Origin: JBGQOJ01 sp052119585
GTDB taxonomy: Bacteria > Pseudomonadota > Alphaproteobacteria > Rhodobacterales > Rhodobacteraceae
Direction: 5' to 3'
Assembly: GCF_052119585.1 (NCBI RefSeq)
Contig: NZ_JBGQOJ010000040.1
Location: forward strand, 1 to 12,021
DNA: 12,021 nucleotides
Every line of letters begins with the position of its first letter. The first letter of the stretch is position 1. The notes beneath the pieces are model-generated. The model was not told where the DNA came from and did no database searches. It was given only the letters and a program-made list of their open reading frames with translations. Both the position numbers and the translations under genes were made by a program. Of the stretch, positions 1-6,288 are shown one piece after another.

Positions 1-76
1 TCACAGGTGGCCGGATACCCCGGAACAGGTGGCCGGATGTTGTCGGAATGGATGGCCGGATCCTCCGGAATACGCA
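1..76. mobile_element. IS21-type terminal repeats (one end of an element lying to the left)
   Basis: Three spaced copies of a GGTGGCCGGAT-like unit lie at 6-16, 28-38 and 51-61, about 22 bases apart. They are followed by CCGGAATACGCA ending at 76. Multiple spaced repeats ending in CA are typical of IS21-family ends. The same terminal pattern recurs at 4961-4989 in the same orientation. The body of the element would lie to the left of the window. The end falls inside the HAD reading frame, so the insertion truncated that gene. Family assignment is from recognition of the motif, without a transposase in view. Confidence 0.6.
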
Positions 77-479
77 CTCGAAACAACAGCGCAGACGGGA
101 GGGACAGGGCTCGCGCCAATTGAACATCGAGCCTGGTGTCGCCGACAAGAAGGAACTCTTCGGCGACTGACCGGGAGGGGAACCCAAAAACTCCTTCAAG
201 ATAGGCCCGCAGTTTCGCGGAATTCGGCTTGTCAGCAAGCGCCAGCCACTGGGTGCCAAAGATTTTCTCCGCAACAGGGCCGACATAGGCGTCGTGCGAA
301 TCCGATACGATCGTCACCGAATGCCCGCAGTTTTTCACGGCCTCAATAAATGACCGTGCGCCTGCGATAATCGGGATATCGCCCATAGAGAAGCTGCGGT
401 CACGGCCATACTTGATGCCGTCGTACCTGCTCGCATTCGTGTCGACGAGCGTCCCGTCTAAATCCATCAGTATGTGCAA
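77..479 (-). pseudogene. HAD-superfamily hydrolase, C-terminus cut by an IS end
   Basis: HAD hydrolases are aspartate-nucleophile enzymes, usually phosphatases, and this one is probably cytosolic. All four HAD motifs are visible in order: motif I DLDGTLVDT, motif II TIVSDS, a motif III lysine in LADKPNSAK, and motif IV FLLVGDTRLDV. The best start is TTG at 479 (reading LHILMDLDGTL), because it supplies the first beta-strand before the nucleophile loop; ATG at 467 would remove it. A stop codon lies two codons upstream. Native sequence ends near 77, where the IS21-type end begins. The frame stays open through the IS to the window edge, so a chimeric tail would be translated. It lies 168 bases downstream of the 555-aa gene on the same strand, possibly in one transcript. 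The substrate is unknown. It could retain activity, since motif IV is intact. Confidence 0.75.
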
Positions 480-507
480 AGGTCAGTCAAACGCCCCATC
501 ATTCGGC

Positions 508-537
508 GGTGAACCCCATGGTACGCCCCGGTTCACC
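508..537. repeat. Inverted repeat between the 555-aa gene and the HAD gene
   Basis: GGTGAACC at 508-515 pairs perfectly with GGTTCACC at 530-537 across a 14-base loop. It lies in the 168-base gap between two minus-strand genes. No T-run follows on either strand, so it is not a classical terminator. It could be an mRNA processing or attenuation hairpin, or an operator for the HAD gene. Confidence 0.4.
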
Positions 538-647
538 TTGAGGCTTTAGTAAGGACGTTCGTTCTGCATCTTGTTGATACTGTGAAAACTCTTTGGCGGC
601 CGTGAGCAAGGAGCACTACATTTCGTGGCGGAGCGCAAGGCCTACAA

Positions 648-2315
648 TCAGGTCTTTCTCTTTTCGGCTTCTTCTTTCTGGCGCGCACGTTCCTCTGCCG
701 CATCAATCCGTCGGCCGATCCCCTGTCCGACCTTAACAACCTGACGTCCCAAGAAGCGGCTCGGACGCGACGTAGCGACCTTGTAACCCATCTCGGCTAA
801 GTCCACGGTCGCCTTCATGGTCCCAGCCACAGCGACACCGATGCCTTCCTCAATCGCCTCGGCCTTGTCGACGCCTTCACGATGGCGATCGATCGCGTGA
901 TTGATGCCCCGGAGAGTGGCAAAGACACCGAGACCGCTGATGCCACCGATCACCGCGTCCATCGCCGTGTCGGGGAAGTCGACAACGGATCCGCCTAGGG
1001 CGAGATCCGTGGCGCTGTCTAGGTCGGCATTTGTCATTCCGCCGTCGATGGCACCGGTCTCCACGGCGACTTCGCTGGTCGCGATGACTGGGATGTCAGG
1101 ATCGACGCTTTCGATGTAACCTGCGCTGTCCGTCGCCTTCACCTGGAACTCCATCCCATCAATAGTGATGTCGGTATCCGGCGTATTGAAGTGTTCGTGG
1201 AGCGTGCCGCCGGTGCTCTCTGCTACATGCGCCTCGAAAAGCGCGCCCTTTGTGAGTGACGCGAGGCCTGCTAGGCTCTCGGGCTCCATGGCAAGCGTTT
1301 GAAGCCAAATTTCGCTGTCGCTCATGCCCTCGAAATTGCCATTGATTGAGCGTAGCGCGTCATAGACCTCGCCGGCTTGTGCGATGTCTTGCCAAGCGGA
1401 GACAGGAATCGACAGCGCCGACAGGATAAGCGCGTCCCGTGCGATGGTGTCCCCGTCAAAGGGTTCCTGCCTCCTATCCGGAATGGCACCAATGACGGTT
1501 TCCTCGATCCGCCGGAGCCTCTTGTCGATGCGCCCGGCCGCGGCGTCGAGTTTTTCTTCGGCCTCCCGAATGATTTTTGTATTGCGCGACAGGAAAAGTT
1601 TTACGTCCCACTCCAGATCGCGGATTTCTTTGTCCATCTGGTTGTAGTCAGGATAGTCGTAGTTGAGCTGAGTCCACCAAGACTTGCCTTTTAGTATCTC
1701 GTCGACATCGGCTTCGAGATGGACCCTGCGGGCCTTGACCCGCGCAAGCCGCTGAATGGCCGCGTCGCGCGCGGCAAGGACAGGATGCGCCTTGCGTGAC
1801 TGGGCAATCCTCGTTTTCGCCATCTCCCACATTTCGGCCGTAGCTTTTGAAACTGCTTTGCGCCGGCGAATTTTTTCCAGGTGATTCCACTCGAGTTCCC
1901 TGAACCCTCGCGCGTCCTCCAATCTTTTATCAATCGTCGGCATCCATGCAGCGACGAGCTGCTTCTGATGCGCATCAAGCTTTGCCTCCCGAAGTTCCCG
2001 AATTCCGCGTTCGATCGTTGTCGGATCTTCTTCTTCGCAAAGATTTTCGAGTTGCGTGCGGCGGACCCTATATTCTTCGCATTTTGTTCGGCTTGCCCGT
2101 GCGTTGCCGCCTTTCAACACGCAAACACAAAGCAGAATGAGTGCCCCAATGAGTCCAAACGAGAAGACGGTTGTCTCCTCGCGTGAGTTCAATGCCCACG
2201 CAATAAGAGCAGCAGCCCCGACGGCAAATAAAATAGCTTGTGACCGTTGTCGATCAGCATAATCCTCAAAGGCCCGGTCGAGCTTGGCGTCTGTCGGCTT
2301 GTCTATGATTTTCAA
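648..2315 (-). CDS. Membrane-anchored coiled-coil protein with PD-(D/E)XK-like core (unrecognised family)
   Basis: A 555-aa protein of no named family I can assign. Two hydrophobic helices (about residues 26-43 and 50-67) suggest an inner-membrane hairpin. Residues about 75-275 are highly charged and helical, consistent with coiled coil. Residues 357-415 contain E361, then PDTDITIDGMEFQVKA with D382 and Q391-x-K393. This resembles the D-(D/E/Q)xK core of Mrr-like restriction nucleases; that reading is inference. Gly/Ala-rich segments at about 452-470 and 488-510 could be further membrane-associated helices, and the C-terminus is Lys/Arg/Glu rich. The only start in frame is TTG at 2315, whose bases overlap the stop of a 6-residue leader (MRPESN) preceded by AGGAG. 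It sits between the DUF3883 gene (131 bases upstream) and the HAD gene on the same strand. A membrane-tethered effector nuclease of a defence-type locus is one possibility. Confidence 0.8.
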   Translation of the reverse strand: MKIIDKPTDAKLDRAFEDYADRQRSQAILFAVGAAALIAWALNSREETTVFSFGLIGALILLCVCVLKGGNARASRTKCEEYRVRRTQLENLCEEEDPTTIERGIRELREAKLDAHQKQLVAAWMPTIDKRLEDARGFRELEWNHLEKIRRRKAVSKATAEMWEMAKTRIAQSRKAHPVLAARDAAIQRLARVKARRVHLEADVDEILKGKSWWTQLNYDYPDYNQMDKEIRDLEWDVKLFLSRNTKIIREAEEKLDAAAGRIDKRLRRIEETVIGAIPDRRQEPFDGDTIARDALILSALSIPVSAWQDIAQAGEVYDALRSINGNFEGMSDSEIWLQTLAMEPESLAGLASLTKGALFEAHVAESTGGTLHEHFNTPDTDITIDGMEFQVKATDSAGYIESVDPDIPVIATSEVAVETGAIDGGMTNADLDSATDLALGGSVVDFPDTAMDAVIGGISGLGVFATLRGINHAIDRHREGVDKAEAIEEGIGVAVAGTMKATVDLAEMGYKVATSRPSRFLGRQVVKVGQGIGRRIDAAEERARQKEEAEKRKT

Positions 2316-2446
2316 TTGGATTCTGGACGCATTTTCGACGCTCCTGAAGTAGCTTGATATGTCTTTTCATTCAACTTGCAGAGCGTGGTCGAACTGCTCC
2401 GAAGATTGTTATCCTGCAATCGACCCGGCTGACAACAGCACATTCA

Positions 2447-3283
2447 TCAATTGAAACTCGCCTGAAACGACGTCGCGGTGAGCGAGACATGACCATCGAG
2501 GGGCGGTTGCAGCTCGAACGCTTTCGGCTCGCGCGCGAAATTCCAGAGCCGGAAGAGGCGCCATTCCTCGCGCCGCTCCTCGGCCACGGCTAGTTCGTTT
2601 CGGGTGATGTGGAAGGGCGTGCGCTCCCAACCGTTCGTCGTCTTGACCTCGATCAGCCGGGGCAAACCGTCTGGAGCGAAACTCGCGATGTCGTACCCCG
2701 CGCCGTCGCCATCCTCCTCCGACACCCAGCGCACCTTGCGCGCCAGATCGTCTCGTCCTGCCGTCCGCAACGCCGCCCGCTCATGCGCCAGGACGCGCTC
2801 CTCGCCCGCGCGGCCGAGGGCCCGATTGCGCTCGTCCCGGCCCGCGACGTCGAACTTGCGGGCGATGTGCAGCATCTGGTCCAGCTCCTGCGGAGGCGGC
2901 TGGTTCGACAGAGTTGGCGGCGGCCCGACCCAGATCTGCGCCGCGTCTCGCAGGCCACCCGCAGGACGCAGACCCGGCTGACGCCCGAGCCAAGCCGAGT
3001 TGAGCGCCAGCCACCGGGCCACGGCATCGACCAGCGTCATCTGGAAATTGAAAGCGGGTTTGTAGCCGGGGATCCAGTCCTCGCCGAGCCCCTTCAGCAC
3101 GGCGCTGACGTTCTGGTGCTTGAACTCGACCGATCCCTCTGACCGGTGGTTCAGCAGCGGCAGGAGCGCGCGGCGATGCTCGGCCTTGTTGTAGGGTCGC
3201 CCAGCGATGTCGTCGGCCAGCATCGCGAAGTAATCCGCGACAATCAGATCGTTTTCTCTATCCGTCCAGGGCCCGTTCGACAT
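2447..3283 (-). CDS. DUF3883 (NOV_C-like) PD-(D/E)XK nuclease-fold protein
   Basis: The C-terminal third matches the DUF3883 pattern. It has RAGEERV (E161/E162), then GYDIASFAPDG with D198, then LIEVKTTNG with E212-x-K214, then FHITRNEL and a WRLFRLWNF strand. DUF3883 is a PD-(D/E)XK-superfamily domain found in restriction and other anti-phage proteins; the D-ExK triad is complete, so nuclease activity is plausible. Residues 1-100 form a separate helical domain (starting MSNGPWTDREND) that probably handles recognition, followed by a proline-rich linker at about 118-132. The start is ATG at 3283; the Shine-Dalgarno is weak. It lies 9 bases after the stop of a possible 44-aa ORF and 131 bases before the 555-aa gene, all on the minus strand. 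The family call is firm; the biological role is not established. Confidence 0.88.
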   Translation of the reverse strand: MSNGPWTDRENDLIVADYFAMLADDIAGRPYNKAEHRRALLPLLNHRSEGSVEFKHQNVSAVLKGLGEDWIPGYKPAFNFQMTLVDAVARWLALNSAWLGRQPGLRPAGGLRDAAQIWVGPPPTLSNQPPPQELDQMLHIARKFDVAGRDERNRALGRAGEERVLAHERAALRTAGRDDLARKVRWVSEEDGDGAGYDIASFAPDGLPRLIEVKTTNGWERTPFHITRNELAVAEERREEWRLFRLWNFAREPKAFELQPPLDGHVSLTATSFQASFN

Positions 3284-3292
3284 TTCGCCAGA

Positions 3293-3427
3293 CTAGGTGC
3301 CCGGATGCCGTTTGTCACCAAAGGCTTCGCGCAGCCTTACGAGATGTTGCGCGGTGAAACGCCGCCTTCGGGTGTCTCCGTTCACATCGACAGCGGTCGA
3401 ACCTGCCTCAACTGCGGCGCAATCCAT
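3293..3427 (-). CDS. Possible small arginine-rich ORF upstream of the DUF3883 gene
   Basis: An ATG at 3427, preceded by a GAG at suitable distance, opens a 44-codon frame. It ends at TAG (3293-3295), 9 bases before the start codon of the DUF3883 gene. The product ends in a basic stretch, TRRRRFTAQHLVRLREAFGD, that could be a short DNA-binding helix pair. The operon-like spacing argues for it; the small size and lack of a recognised family argue against. It could equally be a leader peptide, or the decayed end of a longer gene. Confidence 0.35.
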   Translation of the reverse strand: MDCAAVEAGSTAVDVNGDTRRRRFTAQHLVRLREAFGDKRHPGT

Positions 3428-3509
3428 TCTCAGCAAGCTTCTGAAAAGACGAACAGTTTTGAATGCGTCTCGATTTGGGCGAAGGGCGGATGGAAAGAGA
3501 CGCGGGGCG

Positions 3510-3553
3510 TTCAGAGACCGACTTCGACCGAAACGCCAGTCTCTGAAAGTCGG
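3510..3553. repeat. Two interlocking inverted repeats upstream of the left gene cluster
   Basis: TTCAGAGAC (3510-3518) pairs with GTCTCTGAA (3539-3547). CCGACTT (3518-3524) pairs with AAGTCGG (3547-3553). Both are perfect and the arms alternate, so the two stems compete or form a pseudoknot. The site lies upstream of the minus-strand cluster, between its first ORF and the terminator at 3581. An operator or 5'-leader structure is possible. Confidence 0.45.
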
Positions 3554-3580
3554 ACGGCCTCGCTAAACCCCTTTGTCACC

Positions 3581-3608
3581 AAAAGAAAAAAGGCCCTGTC
3601 AGGGGCCT
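3581..3608 (-). terminator. Rho-independent terminator (minus strand)
   Basis: Read on the minus strand, AGGCCC, a six-base loop and GGGCCT form a GC-rich stem followed directly by TTTTTCTTTT. It terminates transcription arriving from the right. The next item upstream on that strand is the tRNA-Ser-like 3' end at 3633-3646, 24 bases away. That fits a terminator originally serving a tRNA gene now replaced by inserted DNA. Confidence 0.8.
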
Positions 3609-3632
3609 CGTCTCGGGTTCGCGAATGGTTTG

Positions 3633-3646
3633 TGGCGGAGGAAGTG
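3633..3646 (-). other. tRNA-Ser 3'-end-like sequence; candidate attachment site
   Basis: On the minus strand this reads CACTTCCTCCGCCA. That matches the last T-stem bases, a 3' acceptor strand, G73 and the CCA end of a bacterial tRNA-Ser. The rest of the tRNA is absent: the bases upstream (3647 onward) do not form a T-loop. A terminator follows downstream and an AlpA-type gene lies on the other side. This is the layout of an att site left by an element integrating at a tRNA 3' end. The integrase is not in the window. Confidence 0.5.
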
Positions 3647-3911
3647 ACACATATGCATAACTATCTCTCGTGACCGTGTAATTTGCTCCAAAGGGCTGCG
3701 TATTCTTACGCAGTTCTATCGGAAATTGCGTGAGTTGACGCCGATCCGATTTGAAAAAAACCCATCACAAATGTGCTGGCTTCCACTTTAAATCCCTGCT
3801 CGCGCAGGCGACCAGTCGAGTGGACGAAGAGCCTACAAAATACTAACCCACTGACTTGAATGTATTATTTATTTACGCATTCGTCGTCCTGCGACCACGG
3901 AGGTTGTGCGA
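3647..3911. other. Non-coding stretch upstream of alpA, with a hairpin
   Basis: No credible gene. CTGCGTA (3696-3702) and TACGCAG (3707-3713) form a perfect 7-bp stem with a TTCT loop. An AT-rich segment (about 3855-3880) upstream of the alpA-like gene probably carries its promoter, but I could not fix -35/-10 boxes. GGAGGT at 3899-3904 is the ribosome binding site of the next gene. Confidence 0.4.
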
Positions 3912-4124
3912 ATGGAGACGAAAATGCGCGAAACCTGTTTGAACCAAGTCGAGCTTGCAGCCCGATGGAAAATAAGCCCAAGAACTCTCGAACGTTGGCG
4001 GCACACGGGCGACGGCCCGAGTTTCATCAAGCTTGGCGGCCGGGTGATCTACCGCATTGCAGATGTGGAAGCCTTTGAACACCAAGAATTACGCGATATA
4101 GAATACGCGAAGGCTGGCTGCTGA
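3912..4124 (+). CDS. AlpA/Xis-type excisionase-regulator (MerR-like helix-turn-helix)
   Basis: A 70-aa protein with a single winged-helix DNA-binding domain. CLNQVELAARWKISPRTLER is the helix-turn-helix, followed by WRHTGDGPSFIKLGGRVIYR, the beta-wing signature of the AlpA/HTH_17 group. Such proteins act as recombination directionality factors or as activators of integrase genes in prophages and integrative elements. ATG at 3912 is chosen because GGAGGT lies 7 bases upstream; GTG at 3906 and ATG at 3924 are in the same frame. The tRNA-like att sequence about 265 bases upstream supports an integrative-element role. No integrase is present in the window, so the partner has been lost or lies elsewhere. 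The residues look intact. Confidence 0.85.
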   Translation: METKMRETCLNQVELAARWKISPRTLERWRHTGDGPSFIKLGGRVIYRIADVEAFEHQELRDIEYAKAGC

Positions 4125-4153
4125 CGTCGATGCCCCAATGAAGTAATCATCCT

Positions 4154-4183
4154 TGCGCGGCATGCTTATTTCTAAGCCGCGCA
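4154..4183. repeat. Hairpin downstream of alpA
   Basis: TGCGCGGC (4154-4161) pairs perfectly with GCCGCGCA (4176-4183) across a 14-base loop, 30 bases after the alpA stop. There is no T-run, so it may be a rho-dependent end, an RNA-stabilising hairpin, or a boundary where the toxin gene was broken. The right arm overlaps the first codons of the toxin remnant. Confidence 0.4.
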
Positions 4184-4304
4184 GGGAAGACTGGCCGACG
4201 GCATGCTGAGATTACATGTTGGAGATTGGCGCGTCGCCATGTGCGATGGTGTCGTGCTCGAAATCCTCGACGTCAAGGCGTGCGGCAGCGCTTACAAGGA
4301 GTGA
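4176..4304 (+). pseudogene. RelE/ParE-family toxin, C-terminal remnant
   Basis: Only the last third or so of a RelE-type mRNA interferase remains. It reads LRLHVGDWRVAMCDGVV, then LEILDVKACGSAYKE, then stop (4302-4304). Intact relatives have RLRVGDWRV followed by a few more residues and usually end ..PRGSAYK/R; here PR is replaced by AC and the hairpin is shortened. An in-frame TAA at 4173-4175 closes the frame upstream and no N-terminal part is visible. It is therefore almost certainly inactive. The stop overlaps the antitoxin start region (TGATG), preserving the coupled toxin-then-antitoxin order. Confidence 0.7.
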
Positions 4305-4309
4305 TGCAG

Positions 4310-4666
4310 ATGAATGAAATGGTGACTACTCCCAAGGACGAATACCTCCGTCTAAAGGCGATTGAAGAGGACAAGTCCGACCTTCATAGCGCGGCCCAGA
4401 TTCTTGGGCGGATCAAGGCGGGCACTGAAGAGCTGATACCTGCTGGCGTAGTTGATCGGCTGTTGGATGGCGGCGCGCCACTGGCGGTTTGGCGTGAACA
4501 CCGTCGGCTTTCCCAAGCAGAACTCGCCCGCCAATCCGGCGTCAATCGTGTTCAAATCATCGATATTGAAGCAGGCCGTAAGACTGGATCGGTCGCCTCG
4601 CTCAAGAAATTGGCGACGGCTCTCCAGATCGACATGGATGACTTGGTCGTCGCCGACGACGAATAA
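4310..4666 (+). CDS. XRE-type antitoxin (HigA/RelB-like role) of the broken toxin pair
   Basis: A 118-aa protein. Residues 1-50 (MNEMVTTPKDEYLRLKAIEE..) form the N-terminal toxin-binding-type region of this antitoxin group. Residues about 60-110 form a helix-turn-helix: VWREHRRLSQAELARQSGVN, then RVQIIDIEAGRKTGSVASLK. ATG at 4310 is preferred because AAGGAG (4296-4301) lies 8 bases upstream; ATG at 4304 overlaps the toxin stop and is too close to that site. In intact pairs the antitoxin neutralises the toxin and represses the operon. Here the toxin is a stub, so this may be an orphan regulator or an anti-toxin buffer for related toxins elsewhere. The frame is intact. Confidence 0.82.
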   Translation: MNEMVTTPKDEYLRLKAIEEDKSDLHSAAQILGRIKAGTEELIPAGVVDRLLDGGAPLAVWREHRRLSQAELARQSGVNRVQIIDIEAGRKTGSVASLKKLATALQIDMDDLVVADDE

Positions 4667-4960
4667 CATCCTACTTTTGCCGCGTGCGGCAGATCAGGTC
4701 AGATTCAACCCCTCCGCGACATGTCCGACATCGCGGTCTGCGGGCGTAGCGACACGTTCACGGCGATGAACTTGCAGCGGTGTCTGCCCGGGCTACAAGC
4801 GGCCCAAACCCCGCGTGTTGGTCGGCGCATGCTTTCACGGCCACACGCCTCTCGCGGCGGACATGCTTGATCATCCCGACGATCGAGGAGAAGGTGATCG
4901 ATTAGCAAGTGCACCGTGATCGTCTCATACCCGAAACCCACTGCCTAACGGTAACGCGTC
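4667..4960. other. Degenerate sequence between the antitoxin and an IS21-type end
   Basis: No convincing gene on either strand. Frames of up to 78 codons occur but have no recognisable motif. Because it leads directly into an IS21-type end at 4961-4989, it is probably decayed IS or flanking DNA. I could not align it to istA or istB. Confidence 0.4.
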
Positions 4961-4989
4961 ATGAGTGGCCGGATACTCTGGAATACGCA
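4961..4989. mobile_element. IS21-type end remnant (second copy)
   Basis: GAGTGGCCGGATACTCTGG followed by AATACGCA matches the last repeat unit and terminus at 51-76 in the same orientation. Only one repeat unit is evident, so this is a scar rather than an intact end. It marks the border between the toxin-antitoxin region and the AT-rich gene. Confidence 0.55.
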
Positions 4990-5188
4990 CTGAAGCGCGA
5001 AATTCAGCCCGAAAGACCCTAAAACTAAACTTCAGAGGCCTTTAGACTGCGCCCCATACGAGCTCCAAGCGTGCAGCAACTGCAATCACGCGCGACTTCA
5101 AGCGGTTGCCAGCAAAGACGACAAAGAATCGAGGTGCCCTAGATAAAATCAACGATAATGGATGTTCAAATTTTTTTTCAGCGGCCTG
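4990..5188. other. Non-coding stretch downstream of the receiver-like gene
   Basis: Fewer than 200 bases without a credible frame. A run of T at 5170-5178 on the plus strand has no stem before it and so is not scored as a terminator. Confidence 0.4.
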
Positions 5189-5743
5189 CTAACTCCAGCC
5201 ATCCAAACTTTCGGCCACCCTACGGCGGTCTTGCCAAACTTCGTTGTTGATCTCCGCCTCGGAAAGGGCAAAATCAAGTCTTGCGAAAGTAATTGGGAAG
5301 CGGAGGCAAATATCCGCAACTTGGAGTCGCTCCGTTAACCAATCATCTTTGCTAAATTCTGAAGAAAAAGCAATTACTTTCAAATTTGGTTGCCCCAACC
5401 GTAGGTTTATTAAAAAATCAATAGACGCGCCAATACCTCCAAAGCTATCAATATCGATAATGATCGTTGACGTTCCAGGGGTAACGAACAGTTTATGACT
5501 TACAATCGCATATACGTCTTGATTGCGCAACCAATCAAATACTTGATATAATTCTAATGGATTTTTCGTTAACAACTCAACCCGTCCGATACTAACAGGA
5601 TCTATAGAATACATTAGCCCTGTAATCTTTGAGTTAAGATTACCAACTTCTCTGGACCTAAATAATGCCTGCCAATCCACGGGTTCAAACCCTAATATTC
5701 GCCTTATGGGCTTAAACCAAGAATAATTGCTTATAGCCTTCAT
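5189..5743 (-). CDS. AT-rich orphan gene, receiver-like (degenerate response-regulator fold)
   Basis: A 184-aa protein with no named family I recognise. Residues 92-150 look like a response-regulator receiver core. A hydrophobic strand ends in IIIDIDS (D97/D99, phospho-acceptor position), then a helix, then VIAFSSEF (S127/S128, switch position), then CLRFPI, where R148 replaces the usual Lys of the KP motif. The missing Lys suggests a pseudo-receiver that may not be phosphorylated. No output domain follows; residues 1-60 precede the core and 155-184 follow it. ATG at 5743 is chosen because AGGTGA lies 5 bases upstream; an upstream ATG at 5758 lacks a ribosome site. Base composition is clearly more AT-rich than both sides, pointing to recent transfer. 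It stands alone between an IS21 scar and an IS5 remnant. Confidence 0.7.
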   Translation of the reverse strand: MKAISNYSWFKPIRRILGFEPVDWQALFRSREVGNLNSKITGLMYSIDPVSIGRVELLTKNPLELYQVFDWLRNQDVYAIVSHKLFVTPGTSTIIIDIDSFGGIGASIDFLINLRLGQPNLKVIAFSSEFSKDDWLTERLQVADICLRFPITFARLDFALSEAEINNEVWQDRRRVAESLDGWS

Positions 5744-5882
5744 TTCGTCACCTAACATATTTTATGTCTTACAGTAACAGGAGATGAAAGTAATATCTTT
5801 TGTACATAGGTATATAGATGTAATCTCTGGGATAATGATCACTTTTTAAGATCAGAACTCATAACATGAGTATCCTGGGGGG
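5744..5882. other. AT-rich upstream region of the receiver-like gene
   Basis: This holds the likely promoter of the minus-strand gene. ACTCAT-AAC-ATGAGT (5857-5871) is a perfect 6-bp inverted repeat that could be an operator, about 115 bases upstream of the start. It abuts a run of nine G (5877-5885) at the IS5 terminus. Confidence 0.4.
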
Positions 5883-5937
5883 GGGCGTTGTTGTGCAACT
5901 CCGGCCCGAGGCGTGACTTACCTGTTCCCCTTCAGCA

Positions 5938-6288
5938 TCAGGCCACGCGGACGATCTCCGCCGTTCCGAGGGCCGAGAAGCGGTTTATCAGCGCGATGCG
6001 GATTTGGATTTCGGCGGTTTGGCGGTGCGGGTCTCTTTCCGCAACGGCAGCTTGAACAGGACCTTGATGGTCAGGCAGAACTGGATCGCGCCGTCGGAGA
6101 ACACCGCAGGCCGACCGGGGCTGCCGTCATGCGACGCAAGCCAGGTCATGTCCTTGTCCAGCCACCTTCTCACGCCTGCAGGCATACGTTTCCGGGCAAC
6201 GGATCAGCAGTGACCCGCGCTTGCGAAGCGAAGCAGTGTAGCTGGACCAGTTCGTCTTGAGGTAACGGGCGGGTGCTGGCTTGCTCAT
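5938..6288 (-). pseudogene. IS5-family transposase, N- and C-termini fused by deletion
   Basis: From ATG 6288 the frame reads MSKPAPARYLKTNWSSYTAS, closely matching the start of the transposase at 11295. A 37-bp insert breaks the frame at 6165-6201. Beyond it the match resumes (WLDKDMTWLASHDGSPGRP..IKVLFKLPLR). After LPLR the sequence jumps to what is normally the extreme C-terminus: AEIQIRIALINRF, then GTAEIVRVA and a stop at 5938-5940. The catalytic DDE region is absent. It is non-functional. Confidence 0.8.
6165..6201. repeat. 37-bp insert in the IS5 remnant (small-element copy 1)
   Basis: Aligning the IS5 remnant with the longer IS5 at 11295 onward shows 37 extra bases between the codons for SLLI and WLDK. 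On the plus strand it starts CCTTCTCACGCC and ends TTTCCGGGCAACG, running on into GAT. It contains the palindrome CCTGCAGG. Its start and end resemble the insert at 6676-6719, which lies in an unrelated IS. Confidence 0.65.

Noticed and set aside
2604..3142. Long plus-strand frames opposite the DUF3883 gene
   Set aside because: They are antisense to a gene with clear domain motifs, are arginine-rich from GC-skewed codons, and show no family pattern.
3600..3700. Complete tRNA-Ser gene
   Set aside because: Only the last 14 bases match; no T-loop, anticodon arm or 5' acceptor strand is present.
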